A DNA stretch of 64,000 bases from Arabidopsis thaliana (lineage: Eukaryota > Streptophyta > Magnoliopsida > Brassicales > Brassicaceae): positions 3,038,101 to 3,102,100 of the forward strand of contig NC_003074.8 of assembly GCF_000001735.4 (NCBI RefSeq), in the 5' to 3' direction. Position numbers and translations under genes: made by a program. This document shows, one piece after another, positions 38,774 through 52,443 of the stretch (its first letter is position 1; each line of letters opens with the position of its first letter). The notes under the pieces are model-generated. The model was not told where the DNA came from, did not search any database, and saw only the letters and a program-made list of their open reading frames with translations.

Positions 38774-40807
38774 ATGGAGGATCATCAAAACCATCCACAG
38801 TACGGTATAGAACAACCATCTTCTCAATTCTCCTCTGATCTCTTCGGCTTCAACCTCGTTTCAGCGCCGGACCAGCACCATCGTCTTCATTTCACCGACC
38901 ATGAGATAAGTTTATTGCCACGTGGAATACAAGGGCTTACGGTGGCTGGAAACAACAGTAACACTATTACAACGATCCAGAGTGGTGGCTGTGTTGGTGG
39001 GTTTAGTGGCTTTACGGACGGCGGAGGAACAGGGAGGTGGCCGAGGCAAGAGACGTTGATGTTGTTGGAGGTCAGATCTCGTCTTGATCACAAGTTCAAA
39101 GAAGCTAATCAAAAGGGTCCTCTCTGGGATGAAGTTTCTAGGTCTCATTTTTTAACCCTAATTTTTTCCAGCTTTATTTTCCCAAAATCCCCTTTCCTTG
39201 TCTTTTTTGCCCTTATTCCGGAGAGGAAAAGTTAAGATAAAAATCAGAACTTGGAAGAGAAAAAAGACAATCGATTATGGGTTTTATTTTTGATTTGGAA
39301 TCATAATTGTTTTGTTATAGATTAGACCTTTCACGTTAAAATATTTTTTTTTTTTATTAATAAGGAGAATATGACATCATCAACCCCTTGGTTTTCTTAA
39401 ATTCAAGTTAGTTAAAAACAAAATTACTTTAAAGTATAGGCAGATCTGTGGTACTAGTTTTGTTTTGGTCGAGAGAGTGAATGACCAGACATTAGGAGTT
39501 TCTGTTAAGATTTCTTCATGTGTTTTTAAAGAACAAAAAGAGTATATATAACCATCAAATAAGAAACATCTATTCTTTGACTTAGTTTGACTTTTTGTCG
39601 TTGATAATCTCTGCTTTATTCATAAATTCAATATTGTGGTGCATTATTATGCAAATTATGAATTAATGATGAAATCATGAAAGTGATGCATTTTTCATTC
39701 CTTTGTTGGTATATACCTCATATGTTTAGGATTATGTCGGAGGAACATGGATACACTAGGAGTGGCAAGAAGTGTAGAGAGAAGTTCGAGAATCTCTACA
39801 AGTACTATAAAAAAACAAAAGAAGGCAAATCCGGTCGGCGACAAGATGGTAAAAACTATAGATTTTTCCGGCAGCTTGAAGCGATATACGGCGAATCCAA
39901 AGACTCGGTTTCTTGCTATAACAACACGCAGTTCATAATGACCAATGCTCTTCATAGTAATTTCCGCGCTTCTAACATTCATAACATCGTCCCTCATCAT
40001 CAGAATCCCTTGATGACCAATACCAATACTCAAAGTCAAAGCCTTAGCATTTCTAACAATTTCAACTCCTCCTCCGATTTGGATCTAACTTCTTCCTCTG
40101 AAGGAAACGAAACTACTAAAAGAGAGGGGATGCATTGGAAGGAAAAGATCAAGGAATTCATTGGTGTTCATATGGAGAGGTTGATAGAGAAGCAAGATTT
40201 TTGGCTTGAGAAGTTGATGAAGATTGTGGAAGACAAAGAACATCAAAGGATGCTGAGAGAAGAGGAATGGAGAAGGATTGAAGCGGAAAGGATCGATAAG
40301 GAACGTTCGTTTTGGACAAAAGAGAGGGAGAGGATTGAAGCTCGGGATGTTGCGGTGATTAATGCCTTGCAGTACTTGACGGGAAGGGCATTGATAAGGC
40401 CGGATTCTTCGTCTCCTACAGAGAGGATTAATGGGAATGGAAGCGATAAAATGATGGCTGATAATGAATTTGCTGATGAAGGAAATAAGGGCAAGATGGA
40501 TAAAAAACAAATGAATAAGAAAAGGAAGGAGAAATGGTCAAGCCACGGAGGGAATCATCCAAGAACCAAAGAGAATATGATGATATACAACAATCAAGAA
40601 ACTAAGATTAATGATTTTTGTCGAGATGATGACCAATGCCATCATGAAGGTTACTCACCTTCAAACTCCAAGAACGCAGGAACTCCGAGCTGCAGCAATG
40701 CCATGGCAGCTAGTACAAAGTGCTTTCCATTGCTTGAAGGAGAAGGAGATCAGAACTTGTGGGAGGGTTATGGTTTGAAGCAAAGGAAAGAAAATAATCA
40801 TCAGTAA
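38774..40807 (+). CDS. EDA31: Trihelix (GT-2 clade) transcription factor EDA31
   Basis: Two exons (38774-39141 and 39730-40807) join in phase to 481 codons plus stop; the intron interrupts the DNA-binding domain. The N-terminal trihelix domain (about residues 95-180) runs RWPRQETLMLLEVRSRLDHK, LWDEVSR, then IMSEEHGYTRSGKKCREKFE and NLYKYYKKTKEG, with the three spaced tryptophan/aromatic positions of GT factors. A central helical block (HWKEKIKEFIGVHMERLIEK through RDVAVINALQYLTGRALI) matches the GT-2 clade oligomerisation region. The C-terminal third is lysine- and asparagine-rich, and a second clear trihelix is not seen. The locus (expected At3g10000) is known from an embryo sac development arrest mutant. 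Confidence 0.9.
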
Positions 40808-43800
40808 GCTACATTTTTCATTCTCAAAATGAAGAATAAGAGAACTTAGAAACGATGTCGTGCGTGGTTAACGATTAGGAGGAATTATTAACAATTGAGA
40901 ATAAGATTAATATATATGTTTAATTGGTTTGTAAACTAGAATTTGTATTGTTTAATTAGACCTTCTTTAATTATATCTTACCTTACGTACTCCTGCCGCA
41001 TATGTAGTTTATGCGTGTGTGAACGTAGAAAAGGACTCACGTGTTGTCGTTTTGTTAAATTATCCTTAAAAACTGCTGCAACTCTTCCGGTACATCATAT
41101 TTTTTCATATAAAGTTAGATGTATTTTAATTAGCTTTCGAAATCCCTTTTATTTAAGATTCGAGAGACAATTAACATATACGAAAATACTCACATACAAG
41201 AAACCCATGTGAAGAAGGGTAAATATGTTATTTGGGATATTCCCAAAGCTTGCTCCGTCCATATTGTTCCTTTTTGAAGAAGAGTAAATTTTGAGACCAG
41301 AGGAGAGAAAGAGAGTAACTATTTGCCTTTAATTCCTAGTTCTTAGAGAGACGAGTCAATACACTTCCCATTCCCATGCATTATCTATCTATTATACTGC
41401 TACATTCTGATTTTGTCGTCACAAATTTATTTCACTTGCATGGGCCAGTCCAGTATTACTAGCTAACACCACACACATAATTTGAAAACTTTCAAGTTAT
41501 CACGTTTATGCTAAATTAACATGAATATTGGATCTGTAGAAATTATGAGCTGAAAGCTCTACATTTGTGGATATACGAAACAAAATTTGATATAGAAAAT
41601 TCAAACCGATTAAGGAGAGATGCATCTATCTATATATGATGATCTGAATTTTTAATACACAAAATATTTTGAGAGCGACCATTTATTTATTTCTTCTGCT
41701 ACACTTTACGTACATACTATGAAAGTATCAACCGCTAGTCCTGATAAGAAAGTTAATACATGTTAATTTCCAAGAAAAAAATGAAGATACCAATTTTTTT
41801 TTTTTTTTTTGATGATTTTTCGTTATGACTTATATAAATGCCAGTGATTGGTCAAATTTCAAAGCAGATTGACCCATTAATAGTATTATACATTCATGCT
41901 GTTATCATAATAAATAATAATTAAACTAGATTTTAACCTGCGCTATATCGCGGGGACAATTTATTTTCTTAAAGTTAGTATATATAAAAATTTACAAATT
42001 TTATCTATCTATAAAATATTTTCATTTTATAGTTTACAATTGTTATTAAATAACGTCCTGCCAAACCCGTCCCGCCAACCCGTCCCGTAAAAAAACTTAT
42101 TTATTTGATTAATGTTGATCTTATTTATGATATGTTTATGAATCATTGTCTAAATATTTTATAATTTTGTAGTAATTAATTGCTATCAAATATCTCTACG
42201 GTTTGCTGCTTATAATCGAATTGTTATAGTCATAAAAAAAAAAGCAATATCAAAAATGATAATTTTGTAGTATTTAAATGATATTAAATATTTTGGAAGT
42301 TTTATTTTAGTAACTAATCGTATAGTTAATGCAGAGAGATTTTGGGAAGGTAGTTAAATGCAAACATTTAATTCGAAGATTTATTTTCTAATTATCAAAA
42401 ACAATTATTAAATGCCAGTGACAACCACTATAAATAAATCTCAACATGAAGATTTATTTCACAAAGTGGCTGCAAAAATGTATATATAGATATATAGTTA
42501 TTAGTTGATCAAGGGTTTGCAAATTGAGGGACAGAAACTGAGAGATGGGAAGAGACAATAATTTTAAAATAATGATAAATAGAGAAACTGGTATGATTTT
42601 ACGATGAAGTAGTGAGATTGTCCCCTACTCTGTCCACCTATGACTTGACATATCATCCACTCAATATTTCCATTCATAAATAATGAAATCTACATATATG
42701 ACCTATATATTGACCTGTAAGTATGTTTTTCTTTCTCTATTTTGATTTCTTGCCGCTTCAACGGCAGTGAAACGCTCGGTAATCGGGAGTTCCCATGATT
42801 TTTCCCAAATCAAAGAGAAAACTAGAGCGGATGCTAAATGTTACATGTATCATGTTCAATATTGGACCCTAATTGTTGTATGACTCATGTTCTTATATAT
42901 CTACAAGATTATAAAAGCCCTTTAACAAAGAAAAAAATACCTAGAAGAAAAGTGAGACGGGATCAATGATTAACATGTGAAAAGCAATCTGATACCATTG
43001 TTTTAAAGTATCCAAATAGTCGTGATTCAAAGAAGATAAAGGAGGCCAATAGACATTTTTACCATCCATCCATTTATGAACACGTGACTCTTTTTTAAGA
43101 GCTATGGGCTTTGTGATTTAGCCCTTCATGTTTATAAATGGGATGTGAATTCACAGCCCATCATGAAACAATATATAATTCAAGCAAAAACAAAACAAGG
43201 ATTTAAAAGCTGAGGCGGCAAAATCTCGGTTCCCCAAGTCTCCAGAACGTTTTCACCGCTCAATCACTTTTGTGTGCATGGATTTCGAAAAGAAGGTATC
43301 ATATGTTTTGCTCAATCTCAATCTGAAATCTATTTTCTTATGAAGTTCCTTTAGATGATTGATGCTTAATTCAGTAGGATTCGAGAATAACCGGAATTGG
43401 TTAACTTGCAGAATGATGTCTCATGCTTTGTCTTTCTTGAATCTGAATCAGAGATTATATGTTTTGAATTCTAGTTTGGTCTTTGATTGAATGTGATGAT
43501 TTGGATTAAACCTGGAACTTGTTTGAAATCTGGATCGATTTGTACTTAGCAATTGCAGTTGTTCCTTTACCAAATCTGATTGAAATTAGGACCAGACTGA
43601 ATTAGCTTGAGAGTGACTAAATCTCATCAAGTTATGGAGAAACACTGAGAGCTTTGATAGATAATAGGAAAGATGAATTAGTGCTGCAAATTTCTGTTAA
43701 TGACTACAAAAAACCTGAGTTTGCAAAGAACATCCATCCATTGCCCAAAACTATGGCAAGGAACAAAAAGAAACACCTAAAAAGAGTTGCATGAATTTAA

Positions 43801-43898
43801 AAGTTAATGAAAAGCTAAGATCCTCTATGACCTTGGTGATGTAAACCCTAAACCAATGAATCAAATATGTCTAACATGTTAATGCAATCTGGAAGGTT
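40808..43898. other. Transposon-scarred spacer between EDA31 and DML2
   Basis: Three kilobases downstream of both genes. It contains a Helitron-type 3' terminus at 41926-41954, a degenerate primer-binding-site-like sequence at 42985-42997, and a stretch at about 43205-43315 that looks like a transcribed first exon (ends MDFEKK then GTATCA). No intact transposon protein is encoded. Confidence 0.5.
41926..41954 (-). mobile_element. Helitron-like 3' terminus (minus-strand orientation)
   Basis: Read on the minus strand: CCCGCG, six-base loop, CGCAGG, then seven bases and CTAG, followed by a host T. A short GC-rich hairpin (arms 41937-41942 and 41949-41954, one G-U pair) about 11 bases before CTAG, inserted next to T, is the diagnostic 3' end of Helitron rolling-circle elements. 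Similar sequence is common in Brassicaceae. The 5' TC end would lie to the right, at higher coordinates; I could not place it. Probably a non-autonomous or truncated copy. Confidence 0.6.
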
Positions 43899-46800
43899 TC
43901 ATTCCTCTGTCTTCTCTTTAGTTCTGATTGCTACGTGAGAACAATGCAGTCTTTTCACTAGACTCTTTGGCTTACGATTCTCCCTGTCGAATCCCCTTAC
44001 ACAGACATATCCTGCATATATATTACAATGCTAGTCAAACCCCACCTCAAAGCTCTATAAAAACAGTATTAACCAACTTAAGCTATATCTTCTATACTTT
44101 CCTATCAACATCTTACATCGCCAAAGCAAAAACATCGTGACTGATTTTGATACTATTGTTTGTTCTTTTCATGAATTCAATGTTTGATACTAAAGGTGTT
44201 TTCAGTGTAAGACATATTAGCATACCTTCCTGGAAATTGTATTTTATGGCTTCCACTGATAAACCTAAAAAAATGAGAAAAACATATTGAGACAAGACCT
44301 TGGATTTATATATCCAAACACATGCATAAATCGACAGTTTTGTTTTGAAAATTTACCTTTACAAATCGAGGATACAGAGGATCCTAAGTATGCGACTCTT
44401 CTTTTTAGATCCCATATCAGTTCTGTTGGGACGTCGATAGGGTTTATGCTAGAGTCATGGTCAGCAAAAACCTGCACAAGTATAGTCCAAATCGAGCTTT
44501 GACGAGAATGTTGCTTTTGATCATTTGTTTAAGTTAAATTCATTTTTGGGAAAATTACCTCATTAGTTTGGAAGTATGTGCCATTCAAAGGGAATCCACC
44601 TCTCATTGCTGTTCTGCAAGGTATCTGTTAACAAACAAATTAGTCATTTTTATACCTTCCTTATATTTCTACTTAGAGATATTCTCTTGAAAATTGTCCA
44701 CCAGAATCTTACCAATATAGTTCCTCGTACAGTCTGTGATTCCTCTTCCCGTGTCTTGTTGCATTGAAAACATTTGTTTTCGTTGCATAATGTATTATTG
44801 CTTTCAAATAAAGCACATCTTTGTTTTGGCGGTTGAATGGAATTCACGGTTTCACCTGGTATGGAAAAATATTACAATCACTTGTTAGACATTAGTCATA
44901 TACATCTAAGGATGAAAACTCGTAAAAATATAGCGGTATTCTTGAAAAGAAAAATCATAATCAGATTTTATTGTGTGCCTATTTCTTCTTACCTGGCGTC
45001 CAAATGGCTAACAAGTAAGGGACTATATCCTCAGCTTCTCGCCTCTCAAACTGTAAAAAAAGATAATCAAACAGTTTTTAAGGCGGGAATAAGTAGAAAA
45101 ATTCTTGCTAAATCATTTTGCAAGAGTTACTAACCCCTTCTAGAATGGAATGGTGATCAGGGAGCTCAAATCTGTAAAAGAGAATTAGTATGAGATAAAT
45201 GCTGAGGAAAGTCTCAAATTTTACGGTTTAGGGTATAATAGAAGAAAAAATTGAAAGTGGCAACTCACACGTGGTGCTCTGTGCGTAGCTTTTCCTTGAT
45301 CTTGAGTTTACGTCTAGGTATTGCTGCTGCATATGTGCTTAGTACCACCAAATCATGTGACGTACCAGCTTCCTTGTTGACCACCAAATCATGTGATGTA
45401 CCAGCTTCCTTGTTGAGGATGATGGTAGGAATTACGTCCTTATTTTCCCAAGGATCCTCTGATGTTCCAACGTTGTTTTTGTCCCGAGGATAGTCTTCAA
45501 TATCATGTTCTATATACTCTGGTTCTGGTGATGCTGGTTCCTCAATGATTGGTTCACAGTTTTGGGATCTTTGTGCTTCTTGCTCTTTTTCTTGATAAAG
45601 AAATAAGGATGGTCGAAAATTAACCACAACAGGCTTGCGTTTAGATCTCCTCTCATGGATCATTACACTTGTTCTGTCACTCTCCTCTGGTTCTGGTAAA
45701 GCAAGCCGTGCGCTGCGATATAACACAAGCATTTAGAACATACAACCATTAAAATGACTATTTTGAGCAGATCTCTTTCTCTTTAAGCTAGTGTTTTTTT
45801 TTTCATGTTAATGGCAATAACAAAGAATTTTGTGGGGTTTAACCTTGCACGTGCACTAGAGTAATGTCGACACTCCGCCTTCATTGGACATGCATTGCAA
45901 TTGGGTTTTACTTTTGTGCAAAAGACCTGCAAAATAGGAAAAGCCACTTTAAGATGTTTTCATTCCACAAACACTTGAAATTTGTTTGAGGTACCTTTCC
46001 AAATGTTATCATGTGGTAATGCAGCTCGTACCTAGAATTGTATGATACAGTTAGAGTTAGTTAGAGAAGTTTAAGGGTCTAGAGTAATGGTTGATGCTAA
46101 TGTAATTTACTTACAAGGTTTTTTGGTCAAGCTTGCAGAGGCGTGGCCAGAGGTACTTTTGAACTGACTCTAGAACTGGGTACCTGAATAGAATTAAAGG
46201 GAACTACTGTAAATTTCTCATGTTCCCTTTCATGATTGAAGAATGATCTTTAATTTTTTTTTCTTACAACTCTAAAAGATGCATTTGCAGCTCGTCGGGC
46301 AATGGCTGTAAGGGAACCCATCCTAGTCTTACAGCTATGCGTCCGACATTCGTGTCAACCTGCATTTGTAAAAATACGTAACTATTAATGTATCTGTTCC
46401 ACATTCATTAGGGTCTGAGTATTCAGTATCCTTCATTGACTTACAGGGAATGCAATCTGATGTAGTGACAAAAGTCTAACACACTCCACACTCTTCAATC
46501 CTAATCCGTTTATGCTTAGTAGATACTCCCTGCAACCATTAGTAGTCACTATCAAGTATCTCTCATTTATATGTATCTCAATTACTATCGATTCCATTTA
46601 CTGAGATATATTCTTTAACCAGAGGCTACATATAATCTCAAGATTTGTAAATAATTTTCTTACTTGGCTTTATCAGGAGGAACATCTCTTAGCCACTCTA
46701 AGTCAATGCTTCCATGTTTTTTAACTAGTCTGTTTAAGAAGGCCTGTCCAATTTCCAGAGTCAAAAAAATTCACCTTGTTAGAATGTATAAATGAGGTAT

Positions 46801-49800
46801 ATATAGCACTGTGATTAGTCAAACCTTGATTCTTTCGGCAAGCATGTTGTTCATCCCTCGTTTGATGATTATATTAGCGATCTTGTGTACGTCTGTACAT
46901 CGAAGTGCATCCCAATCAACTGTGTCCATTGTTCTTTCTGTTCTCTCTCTCTTTCGGCCACCACTTTCTGCTTCCTTTCTCAAACTATCCCAGTCAACGC
47001 TTTTCTTTTGCGTGCTCTTTGCTGATTCCTTTGACTTTTTCTTTGGTTTGGAGGTAGTTGGTTTTTTCCTATTCTTCTTCACATCCTCCGTTCTTGTGCT
47101 CTCTTGCTGGTCTTGTGTCTGAATGGTACTCTCCGGGTCTTGTTGATGGCTGCACAACTCTACTTCAGGTGGTACTTCATTTAGGTTCAACTCACAATGA
47201 GTAGAAGCAGATGAGACCATCGAAATCCCCTGGGACAAGTCATTAAGATCATCCGTGTATGGTATATGACCTTTGCCTTTTACCATTTGGGAATCAACTT
47301 GCTCGTTCATCAAAACTGTGTTAAATGGATCCAGCAGCATCGTTTTTGATTGGTCTGCAGAAGTTATGGAACTGTCACTTGTTTTAGAGGATTCCTGACT
47401 ACAAACAGCATCAATGTCGTTCTCATCATCATCAATCTCCTCTATGATGACGCGAGTTGGATTGCGAATTCTTGGAGTTGAAACTCCAGTTCTTGGATCC
47501 AAATTCAGTATTGTTTCTTGAGTTACTGAACTTCCCCACTCTTCATGACATGATCCCTTGTTGAAGTTCCACTCGACAGGAAACTCAGCAGCTAAATCCA
47601 TATATGCAGAACTGCAAAAGTGAACAAGTTATAATTTCTAAACCACTCTGTTGCATATATCTTCTACTTATTAGAAATCTCTTGAATGCATATACCTTGA
47701 TGAATGGTCTGCGACATTCTGGGTTAGGAAAACTCCCACTACTGAATCCACTACTGACCCTTTCCAAGGTGAGAAAGTTCTATTGCCTGCAGTGATAAGC
47801 TTGATTTAAGACCATGTTGCTTTGGATACAAAAAAGAAAGAAAGAAAGATCTAAGGTATAAAGCCACACAACAATGTCATAACTAAAGCAATAAATAATA
47901 CCTTGGACAACACGCATTCGCGCAATGAACGAGTTTGCACGTCCATGGAACATGTTCCTCTCCTCTTCCCACCATTTACGTTTTTCCTCATCTGATCCAT
48001 CAACACCGTCACAGTCGATACTTGACATTAAGAGTTTCCACACTCGACTCGTTTCAGGATCCAATTGTACTTTCGGTTTCTGCTTCTTGCTATACTTCAC
48101 TATTGCCTTTTGCTCTTCATACGACTTTTTGTATAGAATAAGTGCAGTTTCTCTATTATGTGGAAGGCAAAGACCCTCTTTGTTGATGTCTAATTCTTCA
48201 AACAACTTAGTGATAGCATCAATAGTCAAACTTCTTTCCCATATATCAGCTAGCGATGTACCTGCATTTTGTAAAACTAGTATTAATTCAAAAGATAGAA
48301 ATCTAAGAAAAATATTATAGATGAAAGTTGCTTGTGTGTTTATCACCTGTTGGATTTTGGCGTCGCCACTGCAAGTCCAATATCCTTGCATTGAACTGGC
48401 TTGCTACACGGTTTCTTTGACTCCGCTTCTTTCTAAACACTTTTAGTTGCAACTTGGATGCGACGGTAAGCTTCGGAAGTCCACGAGGAAGCTTACATCC
48501 TTTTCTATCACGTTTGCTTGGTATAATCCTTTGTAAAAGTTTCTTTAACGATCGGAAGTTACGCGGTCTGGTTGCCATAATGGATCTCTGTCTTCCCAGA
48601 GAAATTTGTGAATCACTCGGACGATCTTCTTCTGATTCCATGAAACTTCCTGGTCCGGTATTGACAAGAGACAACATAGAACTGAGGCAATCATTGTCGG
48701 TTTTTTTAAAGCCATTGGATCTTCTTTGCCCTCTTCTTCCCTTTGGGACGTGACCAAACATTCCCAGTGTTGTATCGGTTAGATTTTCTTCACCTGAAGA
48801 ACCCTCTACGTGACCTGCTGATGTGAAATCGATTCCACAAAATTCCTCATCTTCTTCTTGAAGGTCAAAGTCGAATCGTATAGATCTTCTCGTTAATCTT
48901 TTTGGCCGAACATAATTGCTCTCTTCAGAAGTTTTAGTAGCAGTAGCAGCAATAGAGGATTTTTTAATCCCTGCTTTAGATGATGCTTTTTTTGTTTTGC
49001 CTTCACGGACAACCTTTGGCCTGATCTTTTTTCTCTTTAGTGTTGGTGTTTCCAGCTGAGATTTCTCATCATTTCTTGCTATCTTTCTTTTCTTTACTGC
49101 TGCAGGAGATCCAGTTCCAAGAACAGACTTCTTGATACGGTCGTGAGGCTCATGATCAGTTTCAGACAGACTTTTTCCTGGTGTCTTTAAAGTTATTTGA
49201 GGAGACTCAGGTTCTGTTCGTTGCGTACTGGTGCTCACCAACTCTTCAGGTGTAAGATTAAGGTCACAAAGAAACTTCTGCGGAGTTGACACATCATCTG
49301 TGGTTCACCAAGACAAGAAGTTGATATCAGGTAAACATAAAATTCATGATTTGAGAGATCACTGAGAACTTATTATGAGATAATCGATTTCAGTCTGACT
49401 TAATCTACACATAAACGCTTACTTTCTCTTAAAAGATCCTACAAATTCAGGAACAAATTTTACTCACATTGTTGTTTTTGCATTTTACTCAAAGTCCACG
49501 GATTAGAGTCCATCTTCCAGCTATTAATCCAAGAATCCGTTGGATGCTGAGAGCTTAACGATGATGATGATGCACCAATTGATGAACCTGTGGCGACTGT
49601 GGCATTGGCCAGAGCCAAGAGTTGTGTACAAGACATGTTGTATAGTCCAGGTAAGTTTTCAAGACTAAGCCTCCTCCTGTATGATCAATAACAGTTTCAG
49701 TTAACATCTCTCCTTATAAAGTAGAAAATAACTAAAACGTAATTGCATAGACACAAAGATCACACAGCCAAAACCAGTTCATCAAAAAATTGCTGTGTGT

Positions 49801-50095
49801 TTACATATCTCAGTTTTTGCATTTACTCATGTTTTGAAGAAGTGAAAAATGTTTGATTTATTTTCTTCCTTTTGCAGAATTTAACAAAACAGAATCACCA
49901 GAAAATATGGAAATTCCGGGAGAAGAACAGAGTAAATTCGGTTGAGTCACAAAACCTGTCTGAGTCAGGCTGATGGTTGTGTTGCATGTTATTAAATATT
50001 GACTGTTCTTGTGGCAGACCATGTAGAACTTCTGTCTCTGGTTGTCTCCCTTTAACCCTAGCTTCTTTCTCTCTCACTTCACCTTCCACTTCCAT
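43899..50095 (-). CDS. DML2: DEMETER-like 2, 5-methylcytosine DNA glycosylase/lyase
   Basis: Excises 5-methylcytosine to start active DNA demethylation in the nucleus. Twenty exons (first 49956-50095, second 49468-49676, third 48347-49297, fourth 47902-48261, fifth 47696-47786, sixth 46825-47611, ... last 43899-44011) join in phase to 1332 codons plus stop. A lysine/arginine-rich region (RKRKK-type, about residues 170-260) comes first. The split glycosylase domain follows: WKGSVVDSVVGVFLTQNVAD, then EYLLSINGLGLKSVECVRLL with the helix-hairpin-helix lysine, and VDTNVGRIAVRLGW with the catalytic aspartate. The [4Fe-4S] loop is C-x6-C-x2-C-x5-C (FCTKVKPNCNACPMKAEC). The C-terminal DME domain includes RGTIL, RTAMRGGFPLNGTYFQTNE and GYVCVRGFDRENR. 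A 36-bp tandem duplication sits in exon 13. The start is the only ATG giving the conserved N-terminus. Confidence 0.97.
45344..45415 (-). repeat. In-frame 36-bp tandem duplication inside DML2
   Basis: 45344-45379 and 45380-45415 differ at one base (ACGT against ATGT) and encode NKEAGTSHDLVV twice in a row. It lies in the variable linker between the Fe-S cluster and the C-terminal domain. Confidence 0.9.
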
Positions 50096-52443
50096 TTCTT
50101 TTGAACCAAGATCACTTGTCCTCTTCTCTGTTCAATCACAATTAATTTACCTGTGGAAGATACAAAAATTGATTGTGATTCTTGGCCACTGAAAGAAACA
50201 ATATTTGGAGAAAGAAGTGATTCGGTTGTGGTAGGTGAAACCTCCTCAAAATCTTTTCATTTTAATGTCAATTTCAATTGAAAGGGATAGAGAACTCAAT
50301 TAGTTCTTGAGTGAAAATAACAGATTTGATTACATTTATTTGAAAATGAAAGCTTGAAGTTGCAGGAGAGATTACCAGAGAGAAAAAGATGAAGCCAAGT
50401 AAGCCAGAGTCAAGTCTTGTGAGTTTCAGAGTCCAGACAAAATTTGAGATAATAGTTTATAGAGACTATAAGGAAGACAATATACATGAAGTTACTTTTT
50501 CGTTTTTGCAAATCCAGTCCTTAATTTTCTCCAAAATACAAATCCTTTGTTTTTCACTTTTTCTTTGCAAATTTAATTCCCTTCTTTATATTATGACATT
50601 TCTAATAACAATTGACTTGTTATTCAAAATTGGAGACATACATACCATCTAGGTAGTTAAAATATATTTTGATCATATTTAAAAAAAAAATAAACACGTG
50701 TCATATTTAACAAATGTATATTATCTATACTTTACAAGAATTTGTTACGAGGCGTATCCATTAATTATACTCTTATCTTTTTTCATAAACTTCAAAACTT
50801 TGACTATTTTTAGTGACTGTTAATTAAGAACCTAAAGATAAGATAAGAAAGTTTTGAATTCAAATTTTAAGATATGCATGAATGAGTTTTAGATATTCAT
50901 AATTGTAGTTTAAAAGAAATGTGACACACGAAATTTATTAAATATATAATTATCATAATTTGTAACCGTTTTTAATAATACTTTAGTGATACAATTAATA
51001 AGAAATCAGCTTCTAGTGACTGTTACAAATTTCAAGATATTAATTTATTTTGGTTCTTTAATTACAACGTTCATTGGCTACAAATATAATAAATTGATGA
51101 CAAGTAAATGAAATAATAGAACAATTAGATTGTAAAATTCTCACAAATAGATTAGACGGCCAAATAATTGCACAAAGTGGTGCAGAGTTTCACTGAATTG
51201 CAACTTATCCACGATGGCACGATCACAAACTGATGAATATATGTTGTTGCTACGTGAAACGTGAAAGCATTGAGACTGAGTGTCCAACGTGAACTATGCG
51301 TAAAGAAAGGAAACGATTTTCCACTAATTCAACTAGTTGCTTCTTTGACCCCAACAGAATTCACTTAGAAACTCGTAGGAATAGGTCAAATTACTCCTAA
51401 ATTTAAGCAGAGTGTTGCTGAGTCAAAAAAAACACTAGCCTAATTTTTACTAAAAAGAAAAAAAAGAGAAAAAGGAGGCTTGAGTTTACTTAGCAAATAA
51501 ATTCCTTCTTACTAATACGACTGAATATTACTGCACGATCTATTGAGTTACACAGTACGTATTAAAGTTGTATATGAACGTACGTGACTTTTTTTTCCCT
51601 TAAGGGAACCACTTGCTTCTTCCTTTTTCACTGAAGTGAGTCTCTGTAAGAGAATCTTATTATCTCTCTTATAACTTTTTTCCAATTCTTTGGTTAACAA
51701 CACTAATGTCGTGTTAGCTCATATTTTCTTTATAAAAAAGATGTAACCTACCAAAAATAGAAAACAGAATAAAAGTAGATATCGGAAGAAATAATACGAT
51801 TAAGGAAGAGATCCTTTTTCACACGAAATAGAAAGAAAAAAGACACAAAATACCAAAAGGGGTAAAAGAGGTAGGAGCAAAATGGTAATTTGAGAGATTA
51901 AATGCTGCATTCTGGTGTCGGGCCACTGCTACAAAAGAAGAGAGTGTCATTGAGTGGTCCGCGCAAGTGGAAAAGAAGGAACGCATGACCAATCCGGGGT
52001 AAACAATAAAATCACGTGTGACTACGTACGATTCCGTTGAGAAACCGTTTTAACGCCGTCAATACACCCCCCTTAAATCTGCATTAGTACTTGATTCAAT
52101 TGGGCCTAAAATAATATCTAATAGCCCATTAATAATTTGTTAAGGTATAACACTAAGGCCTAACAGAGAGCAGCTGTTTCTTATTTCTTCCCAGTAAATT
52201 ACTTGAGATTGATCCAACTAGATAAAAGGAGAGTGCATGAATTTTATATATGTCTTTGTGAGAAGTTAGGATGAAAGACTACATTTAAGTAAATCCAAAA
52301 ATAAATACTTTTGATTTAGTTGTAACTGGGCCTATATGTTTAAATATGCAAGTTTTTCGTTGGGCCGAAAGTAGCTCAATTTTCACAGACCACAGAAATA
52401 CGATTACTAAATAAACTTAAAAATGGAATATTTAAACAGCAGC
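50096..52443. other. DML2 upstream region and spacer
   Basis: No supported gene. The first few hundred bases are the DML2 leader and promoter. The remainder is AT-rich, with one ACGTG-type element near 52012-52018 and GGGCC/GGCCC-type words near 52100-52130. Confidence 0.5.

Noticed and set aside
47925-48320. Plus-strand ORFs opposite DML2 exon 4
   Set aside because: Antisense shadows of a conserved exon; no codon logic or promoter.
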